This document shows, in pieces, positions 26,575 to 35,613 of a DNA stretch of 64,000 nt (position 1 is the first letter of the stretch; every line of letters begins with the position of its first letter). Origin of the DNA: Viridilinea sp964592425 (lineage in GTDB: Bacteria; Chloroflexota; Chloroflexia; Chloroflexales; Chloroflexaceae); the NCBI GenBank assembly GCA_964592425.1, contig CAZQCG010000011.1, positions 1 to 64,000 on the forward strand. The letters are read 5' to 3'. Position numbers and translations under genes: made by a program. Under the pieces are notes generated by a model. The model was not told the origin of the DNA and searched no databases. It saw only the letters and a program-made list of their open reading frames with translations.

Positions 26575-27675
26575 GTGGAAATGCTACGTGCGGTCTTGGT
26601 GCAGGATATGGCCCGCGCGCTGCTGCTCGCCGCCACAGCCTTCGGCTTGACTTTGCTGATCGGTGGATGGTGGGTGCGCTTCGCCCGTCGCCGTAAACTC
26701 GGCAAGCAGATCCGCCTTGATGGCCCCCAGAGCCATATGACCAAAATGGGCACGCCGACCATGGGCGGCGTGATGATCGTCAGTACGGTCGTCCTGCTGA
26801 CGGTGATCTTTAACCTGGTTGATCGCTGGTCGATGCTGCTGCCCCTGGCGGTATTACTCAGCTTTGCAGTGCTTGGCGGGCTTGATGACTGGATGACTCT
26901 CACCGGCTCGAAGTCGAAAACCTACGGCTTCACGGTGCGCTATAAGTTCTTGCTGATGGTGTTGATCGCCTTCATCGCCAGCCTGGTTCTCTATTTACCT
27001 ACACCCTTCGGCCTCGACCACGATGGCCTGGTGCAGATCCCCTTCGTCGGCGAGCGCAACATCGGGCTGTTCTTCATCCCAATCGCCACGCTGATCATCG
27101 TCTTTGTTGCCAATGCTGTTAACCTCACTGATGGACTTGATAGCCTGGCTGGCTGGAACCTGACCCTTGCCTTCGCCGCCTATGGCGTAATGACCCTGCT
27201 GGCCGAGCCGCAGCTAACCAACCTGATGGCCTTCAGCTTCACCCTGGTTGGTGCCTGTGCCGCCTTCCTCTGGTACAACGCCCACCCGGCCCAGGTCTTT
27301 ATGGGTGACCTCGGCTCGCTGGCGCTTGGCGCCACGCTGGCCGTCGTGGCCCTGCAATCACAGCAGTGGCTGCTCCTGCCAGTGGTGGGGGTGGTCTTCT
27401 TCGCCGAAGCAGCCTCGGTAATCCTGCAGACTGGCTATTTCAAATGGACCCGCCGCCGTTTCGGTGAAGGACGCCGGATCTTTAAGATGGCCCCGCTCCA
27501 TCACCATTTTGAACTGCTCGGCTGGAGTCAGGTGCAGGTAACCCAGCGCTTCGTACTGATCGGCACCGTCGCTGCAATGGTCGGCATCTCACTGGCCCTG
27601 ATCTTCGCTGCCCCGCGTAGCCCGACCACAGTTGACCAGGCCAGGCCGACCCAGGTTGTTGAGAGCGGCTCGTGA
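26575..27675 (+). CDS. mraY: Phospho-N-acetylmuramoyl-pentapeptide transferase
   Basis: 366 aa, GTG with GGAGGAG at a 7-base gap. MraY transfers phospho-MurNAc-pentapeptide to undecaprenyl phosphate, making lipid I at the inner face of the membrane. About ten membrane helices. Signature motifs: KMGTPTMGG, GLDDWM, NLTDGLDSLAGW, MGDLGSLALG and the HHHFE loop (PLHHHFELLGW). The murD start overlaps its stop by four bases (GTGA). Confidence 0.95.
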   Translation: MEMLRAVLVQDMARALLLAATAFGLTLLIGGWWVRFARRRKLGKQIRLDGPQSHMTKMGTPTMGGVMIVSTVVLLTVIFNLVDRWSMLLPLAVLLSFAVLGGLDDWMTLTGSKSKTYGFTVRYKFLLMVLIAFIASLVLYLPTPFGLDHDGLVQIPFVGERNIGLFFIPIATLIIVFVANAVNLTDGLDSLAGWNLTLAFAAYGVMTLLAEPQLTNLMAFSFTLVGACAAFLWYNAHPAQVFMGDLGSLALGATLAVVALQSQQWLLLPVVGVVFFAEAASVILQTGYFKWTRRRFGEGRRIFKMAPLHHHFELLGWSQVQVTQRFVLIGTVAAMVGISLALIFAAPRSPTTVDQARPTQVVESGS

Positions 27676-29150
27676 TCGATCTCTTCGGCAAGCAGGTGCT
27701 ACTCATGGGCCTCGGCGTGCATGGCGGGGGCCTCGGCGCGGCCCGCTGGCTGCTTGGCCAGGGCGCACACCTGACCGTCACCGATATGGCGAGCCCGGAG
27801 GCGCTGGCCGCCTCGCTTGCTGCCCTTGATGCAGCCGCTGCTGCGGCTGGCACAACGGTGCGCTATCGCCTCGGGACGCATCACGCAGAGGATTTTACCA
27901 ACACCGACCTGCTGCTGGTCAACCCCGCCGTGCGCCCCGACTCGCCCTGGCTAGCGCTGGCTGCCGCCCACGGGGTACCCGTCGAGACTGAGATGACCCT
28001 CTTTTTTCGCGCCTGTCGCGGGCCGATCCTCGGCGTCACCGGCACCAAGGGCAAAACGACGACCGCCCTGCTGCTGACGGCAATGCTGCGTCAGCAGTAT
28101 CCCGATACGGTAGCCGCTGGCAACCTGCGGGTCTCGGCCCTGGAGGCCCTGGAGCGGATCGGCCCCCAGACGCCGGTGGTGCTTGAGCTGTCTAGCTTCC
28201 AGCTCGAACGGCTTGGTGCAGTAGGCCTGAGCCCCCACTACAGTCTGATTACCAACCTCGCCGTCGATCACCTCAACTGGCACGGCTCATTTGAGGCTTA
28301 TGCCCTGGCCAAACGGCAGATCTACCAGCACCAGCCTCCCACAGGAGTGGTGGCCCTCAATGGTGCCGATGATGGGACAGTAGAGTATTTCAGCCCCAGC
28401 GGGCAAGGGCGGGTGATCTGGGTCGCCGCTGGCCCAAATTGGTCACGCGCCCGCAGCCGTTCGGCCCAGGCGACGGTACGCGCCATTGATCTGAGCGTCG
28501 AGTTGCGCAACGGCCAGGTGCGCTGGTACGACCTGGGTGGACGGATGGGGGCCCCTACCCCGCTGCAAGGCGAGATGCTCTTCAGCCCTGACGATCTGCG
28601 CCTGCCTGGCACACATAACCTGGCCAATGCGATGCTGGCCGCCAGCCTGGCCCATACCTTCGGGGTGGCCCCTCAGGCCATCCGCACCGCCCTGCATAGC
28701 TTCACCGGCGTAGAGCACCGCCTTGAGTTGGTGCGAACCCTGAACGGGGTCGCCTATATCAATGATACGACGGCAACCAACCCGAGTGCGACGCTGGCAG
28801 CCCTGACAGCGATCAAGACACCGCTGGTACTGATCGCTGGCGGGGCCGACAAGGCCCTGGAATTTGCCCAACTCGGCACAGCAATTGCCAGGCGGGTCAA
28901 AGCCCTGGTGCTGCTAGAGGGCAGCGCCACCGGGCAGTTGGCAGCGGCTGTGACGGCAAACCCTGGCACCCCACTGATCAGAGGCCCCTATCGTGACTTC
29001 GCCGAGGCCATCCACGCCGCCCAGCTTCTCGCCGCCCCCGGCGACAGCGTCATCCTTTCACCGGGCTGTGCCAGCTTCGGCATGTTCCGCAACGAATTCG
29101 ACCGGGGCGAGGAATTCCGGCGTATCGTCGGCGAACTTGAGGCCCAGTAG
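27672..29150 (+). CDS. murD: UDP-N-acetylmuramoylalanine--D-glutamate ligase
   Basis: 492 aa, GTG overlapping the mraY stop. MurD adds D-Glu to UDP-MurNAc-L-Ala. The N-terminal domain begins LFGKQVLLMGLGVHGGGLGAARWL. The ATP loop is GVTGTKGKTTTALLL, followed by VLELSSFQLE, TNLAVDHLNWH, and YINDTTATNPSATLAAL in the C-terminal half. It is somewhat longer than the 440-450 residues usual in proteobacteria. A rhomboid gene follows after 34 bases. Confidence 0.93.
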   Translation: MIDLFGKQVLLMGLGVHGGGLGAARWLLGQGAHLTVTDMASPEALAASLAALDAAAAAAGTTVRYRLGTHHAEDFTNTDLLLVNPAVRPDSPWLALAAAHGVPVETEMTLFFRACRGPILGVTGTKGKTTTALLLTAMLRQQYPDTVAAGNLRVSALEALERIGPQTPVVLELSSFQLERLGAVGLSPHYSLITNLAVDHLNWHGSFEAYALAKRQIYQHQPPTGVVALNGADDGTVEYFSPSGQGRVIWVAAGPNWSRARSRSAQATVRAIDLSVELRNGQVRWYDLGGRMGAPTPLQGEMLFSPDDLRLPGTHNLANAMLAASLAHTFGVAPQAIRTALHSFTGVEHRLELVRTLNGVAYINDTTATNPSATLAALTAIKTPLVLIAGGADKALEFAQLGTAIARRVKALVLLEGSATGQLAAAVTANPGTPLIRGPYRDFAEAIHAAQLLAAPGDSVILSPGCASFGMFRNEFDRGEEFRRIVGELEAQ

Positions 29151-29184
29151 CGCCCTGCCGAGCCAGAGGGGAGAAGCGCATATC

Positions 29185-30012
29185 GTGAGCCAGCCAGGTG
29201 ACGACCGCAACGATCTTGAGGCAAACCTGCGCCGTAGCGAGCAGGAGTTTGGGCCACGCCGCCCACCGGACGAATTCGGCCCAGGCCAGCCGCCCAGCGT
29301 GAACAGGACACCACTCGGCCAGCGCGTGAATAGTAGCCTGATCATCCTTGGGGCGATCAGCCTGATCTATCTGCTGAGCCTCGTCCTGAGTGGACGCCTG
29401 TTCCAGCCCAGCCTGGAGGTGCTCATCCTGCTGGGGGCCAAAGAGAACAGCCTGATCGACCAGGGCCAGTACTGGCGGCTGATCAGTGCGACCTTTCTGC
29501 ACGCCAACCTGATACATATCTTCTTTAACGGCTACGCCCTCTACGCCCTGGGTCCAGAAAGTGAACGCATCTATGGCACCGGGCGTTTCCTGGGCCTCTA
29601 CCTACTCGCTGGTCTGGGGGGCAGTGTTGCCTCCTATCTGCTCTCGCCAGCCCCCTCCGTCGGGGCGAGCGGTGCCATCTTCGGGCTAATCGGCGCACTG
29701 GGCGGCTTCTATTTCCTCAACCGCAAAGTGCTCGGTGACTTCGGACGGGCCCAGGTACAGAATATGGTCGCGATTGTGATGATCAACCTGCTGATCGGTT
29801 TTTCAGCAGCAGGCGTGATCGATAACTGGGGTCACATCGGCGGGCTGCTGACCGGGCTGGCCGCCGGGGCGGCCCTGGCCCCTCGCCTCAGTCTCGACCA
29901 GCGCTTCTTCCCGCCCATCCCCAGACGCACCTACCTGCCGCAGGGCGCGATCCTCGCCGGCCTGCTCGGCCTCGGCCTGCTTGGCCTGGCGGTCATCTTG
30001 CCGGGAGCGTAG
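29185..30012 (+). CDS. Rhomboid-family intramembrane serine protease
   Basis: 275 aa from the GTG at 29185, preceded by GAGGGGAGAAG. The first ~50 residues are hydrophilic and precede about seven membrane helices. Catalytic features: HIFFNGYAL with the oxyanion Asn, the nucleophile motif GASGAIFG, and the His of NWGHIGG. Rhomboids cut substrates inside the membrane. Its place between murD and ftsW is unusual for a dcw cluster. The target is unknown; a divisome or wall-synthesis membrane protein is a reasonable guess from context only. Confidence 0.85.
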   Translation: MSQPGDDRNDLEANLRRSEQEFGPRRPPDEFGPGQPPSVNRTPLGQRVNSSLIILGAISLIYLLSLVLSGRLFQPSLEVLILLGAKENSLIDQGQYWRLISATFLHANLIHIFFNGYALYALGPESERIYGTGRFLGLYLLAGLGGSVASYLLSPAPSVGASGAIFGLIGALGGFYFLNRKVLGDFGRAQVQNMVAIVMINLLIGFSAAGVIDNWGHIGGLLTGLAAGAALAPRLSLDQRFFPPIPRRTYLPQGAILAGLLGLGLLGLAVILPGA

Positions 30013-30164
30013 CAGTGACGGCTCCCCTCGCCCGCTACGCTGGCGAGGGGAGTCCAGAAATTTCCGAGTCTGCGTCCTGATACCGCAAAGGGCGGGGTGT
30101 GAACGCATACTCTGTCCGCAGATCCTACTTGTCACTCGTCACTGGTATAACAGGAGGCGCGACG

Positions 30165-31427
30165 GTGTCCGAACACAGCCACAAACCCGACTACGCCCTG
30201 TTAGCGACAGTCGGGTCGCTGGTGGCCTTCGGCCTGGTGATGATCTACAGCTCCAGTTTTGTCGAGGCCTTCACCCAGCACGAAAACCAGTACTACTACC
30301 TGCTGCGCCAGATGGTCGGCGCAGTAATTGGCGGCATAGGTCTACTGGTCGTTCAACGGATCGATTATCGGATCTGGCGGCGCTACTCAGTTCACCTGAT
30401 GGGAGCCTGTCTGCTGGCCCTCTTCCTGGTACTAGTGCTGCCGGCCTCGATGACCGAAGTCAACGACTCGCGCTCCTGGATCCGTCTCGGCCAGGGTGGC
30501 GTCTTCGGTCTCTTCAGTATCCAGCCGTCCGAGATCACCAAGCTAGCCATCATCATCTACTTCGCCGACTGGCTCTCGCGGCGGAGTGAGAAACTCGGCA
30601 ACGTCAGCTACGGACTCATCCCCTTCAGCGTGATGCTCGGCCTGATCTGCGGCATGGTGATGCTCCAGCCCGACTTAGGCACTACCATCATTCTGATCGC
30701 CATCGGCGGGATGATCTACTTCGCCGCCGGGGCCAACCTGCTGCATATTGCCGGGGCCCTGGGGCTCGGAGCCGTGGCCTTCTGGTTCCTCATCGCCGTG
30801 GTTGGCTTCCGCAACTACCGGCTGCTGGCCTGGAGCGACCCCTGGAAGTACTACGACTCCTTCGGCTTCCAGCCCATCCACGCAATGTACGCCCTGGGCA
30901 ATGGTGGCATCTTCGGGATGGGCCTCGGCCAGGGCCGTCAGAAGTTCCAATGGCTGCCGCAAGCCTACACTGATACCATCTTCGCAATTATCGGTGAAGA
31001 ACTGGGCCTGGTGGGTTGTCTGGCCGTGCTGGTAGCCTTTGTGGTGATTGCCTATCGTGGTTATCGCATCGCCGGACGGGCTCCCAACCCCTTCGCCGCC
31101 CTGGTCGCGGTCGGCATCACCAGCTGGATTGCCATCCAGGCTCTGCTCAATATCGCCGTCACCACCTCCTTGCTGCCCTTCACCGGCCTGACGCTGCCCT
31201 TCCTCTCCTACGGCAGCACCTCACTCTATACGCTGATGATCGCCGTCGGTATACTGCTGAACATCTCACGCCACACGGTCCAGCGCCAGCCCGAGGAGAT
31301 CACCGATGCGCCGAGCGCCCCCCGCCGCACTAACCTCGCCTTCCTCAATGCTCTTCCTGTGTGGCGGCGGGACAGGCGGACACGTCTATCCAGCCCTGGC
31401 AGTGGCCGCAGCTATCGCCGCCGCTGA
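30165..31427 (+). CDS. ftsW: Septal peptidoglycan polymerase FtsW
   Basis: 420 aa from the GTG at 30165, which has AGGAGG at a 7-base gap; the frame is open back to 30099. Ten hydrophobic helices of the SEDS family. Landmarks: VMIYSSSF, the large loop with SWIRLGQGGVFGLFSIQPSEITKLA, MLQPDLGTTIIL, GNGGIFGMGLGQGRQKFQWLPQAYTDTIFAIIGEELG and LPFLSYGSTSL. FtsW polymerises glycan strands at the septum with FtsI. The last ~40 codons, an Arg/Pro-rich tail, overlap murG by 122 bases in another frame. Confidence 0.92.
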   Translation: MSEHSHKPDYALLATVGSLVAFGLVMIYSSSFVEAFTQHENQYYYLLRQMVGAVIGGIGLLVVQRIDYRIWRRYSVHLMGACLLALFLVLVLPASMTEVNDSRSWIRLGQGGVFGLFSIQPSEITKLAIIIYFADWLSRRSEKLGNVSYGLIPFSVMLGLICGMVMLQPDLGTTIILIAIGGMIYFAAGANLLHIAGALGLGAVAFWFLIAVVGFRNYRLLAWSDPWKYYDSFGFQPIHAMYALGNGGIFGMGLGQGRQKFQWLPQAYTDTIFAIIGEELGLVGCLAVLVAFVVIAYRGYRIAGRAPNPFAALVAVGITSWIAIQALLNIAVTTSLLPFTGLTLPFLSYGSTSLYTLMIAVGILLNISRHTVQRQPEEITDAPSAPRRTNLAFLNALPVWRRDRRTRLSSPGSGRSYRRR

Positions 31428-32550
31428 ACAGCAAACCCCCACCGCCAGCCTCCCGGCCCCGCCACGCCCCTGGCCATTGCTCTACGTCGGCGGGGAGGGG
31501 GGCATGGAACAGCAGATCGTTGCTGCCGAGAGCCAGTTGCCCTTCCGAGCCCTGCCGGCCGCCGCCCTGCGTGGGCGCGGACCGCTGGGCCTCGCCCGTG
31601 GGCTCGCCGTCACGCTGGCTGGCTTGCAGGCCGCCCGACGGCTGATTGCCACCTTACGCCCGGCGGCGATCCTGGGTACAGGTGGCTACGTCTGCGTCCC
31701 CCTCTTCCTTGCCGCCCGGCTTAGCCGCACGCCAACCCTGATCTACCTGCCCGACGTAGTGCCCGGCCTCGCCGGACAGATCCTGGCCCGCAGCGCTACC
31801 CTGGCCGCCGTGAATGTAATTGATGCTCTGCCGCACCTTGGCCTGCACGCCAACCACCCACGCGCCCTTGTCACCGGCTACCCGGTACGCCAGGAACTCT
31901 TTGGCCAGGATCGCAGCCGCAGCCGCCACAGCTTCGGGCTTGAGGAGGAATTGCCGGTACTGATCGTCTATGGCGGCAGCCGCGGTGCTCGCAGCCTGAA
32001 CCGGGCCATCGAGGCGCTTTTACCCGATCTGCTGGAACGCTGCGCACTGATCCATATCTGTGGACGCGAGGGCGACGAAGACTGGCTCCGCGAAGCAAGC
32101 ACGCGCTTGCCGGAACGGTTACAATGGCGCTATAAACTATACCCATACCTGGCAAGCGCCCCGGAGGGCGAGGCGCAGGCGCACACCCCGACAATGATCA
32201 GCGCATTCGGTGCCGCCGACCTGGCGATCTGCCGCAGTGGAGCCTCGACCCTGGCCGAACTGCCTGCAGCACACTTACCGGCCATCCTGGTTCCCTACCC
32301 CTACGTCCACCAGGACGAAAACGCCGACTACCTGGTTCGACACGGTGCAGCGCTCAAAGTCGCCGATAACGCAATGCTTGGCAACGGCTCACCGCGGACA
32401 GGCCCTCTCTTCCGCGCAGTAGCCCGGCTGCTGGAGGACACCGAGGCGCGACAACGCATGGCGGAGCAGAGCGGGGCGCTGGCCCGGCCAGCAGCGGCCA
32501 GGGATCTGGCTCGGGCGCTCCTCGGTCTCGCCGCAAGGAGTGGTGGCTGA
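31306..32550 (+). CDS. murG: UDP-N-acetylglucosamine--N-acetylmuramyl transferase
   Basis: 414 aa. MurG adds GlcNAc to lipid I, giving lipid II. The ATG at 31306 has GAGGAG at a 7-base gap, so it is preferred although it lies 122 bases inside ftsW; the ATG at 31348 would start right at the core MLFLCGGGTGGHVYPAL. Donor-domain landmarks: VLIVYGGSRGARSLN, RSGASTLAELPAAHLPAILVPYPYVHQDENADYL. Membrane-associated GT-B enzyme. Its stop overlaps the next start by one base (TGATG). Confidence 0.93.
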   Translation: MRRAPPAALTSPSSMLFLCGGGTGGHVYPALAVAAAIAAAEQQTPTASLPAPPRPWPLLYVGGEGGMEQQIVAAESQLPFRALPAAALRGRGPLGLARGLAVTLAGLQAARRLIATLRPAAILGTGGYVCVPLFLAARLSRTPTLIYLPDVVPGLAGQILARSATLAAVNVIDALPHLGLHANHPRALVTGYPVRQELFGQDRSRSRHSFGLEEELPVLIVYGGSRGARSLNRAIEALLPDLLERCALIHICGREGDEDWLREASTRLPERLQWRYKLYPYLASAPEGEAQAHTPTMISAFGAADLAICRSGASTLAELPAAHLPAILVPYPYVHQDENADYLVRHGAALKVADNAMLGNGSPRTGPLFRAVARLLEDTEARQRMAEQSGALARPAAARDLARALLGLAARSGG

Positions 32551-33248
32551 TGTTTTCTGCTGAGGCTGGTCGCCTATTACTCGCCTGGATCACCTCGCTA
32601 CCCGTGGCCCAAACCCAGATCATCGTCCCCCTCAGTGGTCCGGGGATCATGCTGATCATGATGGCGCTAGGGGCCTACTGGGGCTTCCAGCAAGGCTTCC
32701 GCAATCTGGTGACGATTGCCCTCTGGACGATCATCGCCTACATCCTGACGGTACAAAGTAACAATTTTGTCGTTGAAGTGATCAACCGCGTCTGGGAGAA
32801 CGGCCCAAAGTTGGCAGCCTTCGCGGTCGGCCAGGATCCCGCCCTGGCCCCCATCCTTGACCCGTTGATCAGCCCCGATTTCCAGATTCCGCTCTTCTTT
32901 CGTGTCATATCCTTCGCCGTAATGGTACTGCTCGGCTTCTTCTTCGCCCCTCGCTCCACCTGGCGCGGTGCCCCCAACGAGCCCCTGTCCAAGCCGCTCG
33001 GCCTCTTCGTCGGTGCCCTGATTATCCTGCTCTGGATCAACGCCCTGGTGGTCTTCTGGAGTAATTTCCAGGATGGCGGCGGCAACCTGGGTGGCCCCAT
33101 CGCCGAGGTGCTGAACCTGCTACCGAATGTGAGCCAGTTGATGCCTTCACTGATCGCTATCTTCTTCCTGATCATTATCGTGCTGCTCGTCTTTAACTTC
33201 CCCAAGGTCTGGCAGGCTGGTGGCGGTGGCGGTGGCGGCAGGAGATAA
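32550..33248 (+). CDS. CvpA-like integral membrane protein
   Basis: 232 aa, ATG overlapping the murG stop by one base, so tightly coupled. Four or five membrane helices. The first part, MMALGAYWGFQQGFRNLVTIALWTIIAYILT, resembles the CvpA (colicin V production) family opening with its G-x-x-x-G-F-x-x-G helices. The C-terminus ends in a glycine run and two arginines (GGGGGGGRR). CvpA proteins are linked to envelope integrity, but their biochemical role is unknown. The position between murG and murC suggests a wall-related job. Confidence 0.6.
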   Translation: MFSAEAGRLLLAWITSLPVAQTQIIVPLSGPGIMLIMMALGAYWGFQQGFRNLVTIALWTIIAYILTVQSNNFVVEVINRVWENGPKLAAFAVGQDPALAPILDPLISPDFQIPLFFRVISFAVMVLLGFFFAPRSTWRGAPNEPLSKPLGLFVGALIILLWINALVVFWSNFQDGGGNLGGPIAEVLNLLPNVSQLMPSLIAIFFLIIIVLLVFNFPKVWQAGGGGGGGRR

Positions 33249-33250
33249 GT

Positions 33251-34663
33251 GTGGATTACCATATTGTCGGCATTGCCGGCGCCGGTATGAGTGCCATTGC
33301 CAATCTGTTACTCGACCAGGGCCATCGGGTTAGTGGCTCCGACCTGGCGGCTAACCGCCTTAGCGCTGCCCTCGCCGCCCGCGGCGCAACCATCTACCAG
33401 GGCCATCACCCGCACCATGTGGCCGGAGCCCAGGCGGTACTGGCCACCGCCGCCCTGCGCGGGGATCATGTCGAACTGGCCGCCGCCCGCTCAGCCGGCA
33501 TCCCTATCCTCAGCCGCACCGATCTCTGGCGCGATTGGTCGCAACAACGCCCGATCGTGGCCATCGCTGGCACCCACGGCAAAACGACCACCAGCGCCAT
33601 GGTTGCCGTGGCGCTGCGCGCCGCCGGAGTGGCTGCTGGCTACCTGATCGGCGCTGAGGTACCCGACCTGGACGGCAATGCGGCCTGGGGCGACCCCGCA
33701 GCTCCGCTGGTGATTGAGGCCGACGAGTATCAACGGGCCTTCCTCGCCCTGAGCCCCTCCGTCGCCGTAATCACCAATGTCGAGTGGGATCATCCCGATA
33801 TCTATCCCTCACCCGAACGCTACACGGCTGCCTTTGTCGAATTTGCCGCCAGGGTCGCTGAGCCGCACCGGCTCATTCTCTGTGGCGATGACCGCGGTGC
33901 CCAGGAGCTTAAGCTGCCCGAGGCGCAGATCTACGGCATTGAAGAGCGGCTGGCTAGCGACCCGGTCTCCTGCCGACTGGCCCCCCTCGACTGGAGCGCC
34001 AGCGGCGTCGTTGCCAACACGATGGGTGGCATGGCCTTCGATCTCTGGCGCTTTAACCGGCGACGGATGGCCCAACAGCGCCTGGCAAGTCTGGAGTTGC
34101 AGCTGCCGGGGGTACACAATGTCCGTAATGCCCTGGCCGCCCTGGCTGTCTGTGCTACCCTTGGGGCCGACCTGCGGGCCGCCGCCGAGGCCCTGGCCCA
34201 CTTTCGCGGCAGCGCCCGCCGTTTCGAGCTCAAGGGCGAGGCTGGCGGGGTGACGGTGATCGATGACTACGCCCATCACCCGAGTGAGGTGCGCGCTACG
34301 CTCGCCGCAGCCCGCGCCCGCTATCCCCACCGGCGCATCGTGGCCTACCTCCAACCCCATACCTTCAGCCGCACCACTAGCCTGCTTGAAGCCTGGGCCG
34401 ACGCTTGCGGCGACGCTGATCTGCTGCTGGTCGGTGATATCTATGCCGCCCGCGAAGAAGGCGACACTCACAGCCTGGCCCAGACCCTCGCCGCCCGCAT
34501 CGCTGCCAGCGGCGTTGCCGCCCAGCCCGTCGGCGACCTGGCCGCTGCCGGCGTAGCCCTGCTCACGAGCGTGCAGCCAGGTGATGTAGTCTTGACCCTC
34601 GGTGCTGGCGATGGCGACCGCCTCGGCCTACGCCTGCTTGAACACCTGCAAACAGCCAGGTGA
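33251..34663 (+). CDS. murC: UDP-N-acetylmuramate--L-alanine ligase
   Basis: 470 aa, GTG with AGGAG upstream, two bases after the previous stop. MurC adds L-Ala to UDP-MurNAc. The N-terminal Rossmann motif is HIVGIAGAGMSAIANLLLDQGH; the ATP loop is IAGTHGKTTTSAM; then EADEYQRAFLALSPSVAVITNVEWDHPD and DDYAHHPSEVRATLAAAR. The last motif and GAGMSAIA mark MurC rather than Mpl or another Mur ligase. murB starts on a GTGA overlap. Confidence 0.94.
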   Translation: MDYHIVGIAGAGMSAIANLLLDQGHRVSGSDLAANRLSAALAARGATIYQGHHPHHVAGAQAVLATAALRGDHVELAAARSAGIPILSRTDLWRDWSQQRPIVAIAGTHGKTTTSAMVAVALRAAGVAAGYLIGAEVPDLDGNAAWGDPAAPLVIEADEYQRAFLALSPSVAVITNVEWDHPDIYPSPERYTAAFVEFAARVAEPHRLILCGDDRGAQELKLPEAQIYGIEERLASDPVSCRLAPLDWSASGVVANTMGGMAFDLWRFNRRRMAQQRLASLELQLPGVHNVRNALAALAVCATLGADLRAAAEALAHFRGSARRFELKGEAGGVTVIDDYAHHPSEVRATLAAARARYPHRRIVAYLQPHTFSRTTSLLEAWADACGDADLLLVGDIYAAREEGDTHSLAQTLAARIAASGVAAQPVGDLAAAGVALLTSVQPGDVVLTLGAGDGDRLGLRLLEHLQTAR

Positions 34664-35595
34664 ACTTCCCCCAACAGGTTTACCCTATGCCCCTTGCGCT
34701 CCCTGGAATTCGCGAGTACGAGCCAATGGATCGCCATTGCTCATGGCGCGCCGGCGGCCCGGCACGCTACTACGCCGAACCAACCCACCCCGATCAGGCT
34801 CGTGCCCTGGCCGCCTGGTGCCATGCGCAGGATCTGCCCCTGGTCTGGCTGGGCCGCGGCACCAACACCCTCGTGCGCAGCCAGGGCTTCCTCGGCCTGA
34901 TTGCCGTCTACCGTGCACAGGCCTGGCAGTTTGAGCAACGCGGTTCCAGTACCCTCCTGCGCATTGAGGCTGGCGCAACCATGGCTGGCATGGCCCGCCG
35001 CCTGGCAGCCATGGGCCTTGCGGGCCTGGCATGGGCCGAAGGACTGCCCGGCACTGTCGGCGGGGCCGTGATCGGCAACGCTGGCTGCTACGGCGGCGAT
35101 ATGGCCGGGATCAGCGAGCAGGTGGAGTTGCTGATTGACGAAGAGGTGCAGACCTGGCCGGTCGAACAGCTTGGTTTCGGCTACCGCACCAGCCGGCTCA
35201 AGCAACTGCTGAGCCAGCCAGAAGCGAACACCGCTGCCGCGATCCCACCCCTGGTGCTTGCGGCAACCCTGCGGCTGGAGCAGGGCGACCCGGTGGCCCT
35301 GGCCGTCCGTATGGCTACCATCGCCGCCGAGCGCAAAGGGAAAACTCCGGCGGGCAGTTCATGCGGCAGCGTCTTTAAGAATCCACCCGGTACCAGTGCG
35401 GGCCACCTGATCGAACAGGCTGGCCTCAAGGGCCGCCAGGTTGGGGCAGCCCAGATCAGCCCCTTGCACGCCAACTACATCATCAATCGTGGCGGGGCCG
35501 ACGCCACCGACATCCTCGCCCTGGCCGAACTGGCCCGCGACGAGGTCTACCGCCAGACCGGCATCGAGCTTGAGTTTGAAGTACGCCTGATCTAA
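34660..35595 (+). CDS. murB: UDP-N-acetylenolpyruvoylglucosamine reductase
   Basis: 311 aa from the GTG at 34660 that overlaps the murC stop; an ATG at 34687 is an alternative. MurB reduces the enolpyruvyl group with NADPH and FAD, giving UDP-MurNAc. FAD-domain motifs: WRAGGPARYY, WLGRGTNTLVRSQGF, EGLPGTVGGAVIGNAGCYG. The catalytic Ser lies in AGSSCGSVFKNP, followed by LIEQAGLKG and a final GIELEFEVRLI bearing the conserved Glu. This is typical of the shorter type II MurB. Confidence 0.94.
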   Translation: MNFPQQVYPMPLALPGIREYEPMDRHCSWRAGGPARYYAEPTHPDQARALAAWCHAQDLPLVWLGRGTNTLVRSQGFLGLIAVYRAQAWQFEQRGSSTLLRIEAGATMAGMARRLAAMGLAGLAWAEGLPGTVGGAVIGNAGCYGGDMAGISEQVELLIDEEVQTWPVEQLGFGYRTSRLKQLLSQPEANTAAAIPPLVLAATLRLEQGDPVALAVRMATIAAERKGKTPAGSSCGSVFKNPPGTSAGHLIEQAGLKGRQVGAAQISPLHANYIINRGGADATDILALAELARDEVYRQTGIELEFEVRLI

Positions 35596-35613
35596 CGGCA
35601 ACAGGAAACTTGG

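Noticed and set aside
30143..30151. Extended -10 (TGG-TATAAC) before ftsW
   Set aside because: Its start site would fall inside the ftsW ribosome site and no -35 fits; probably chance.
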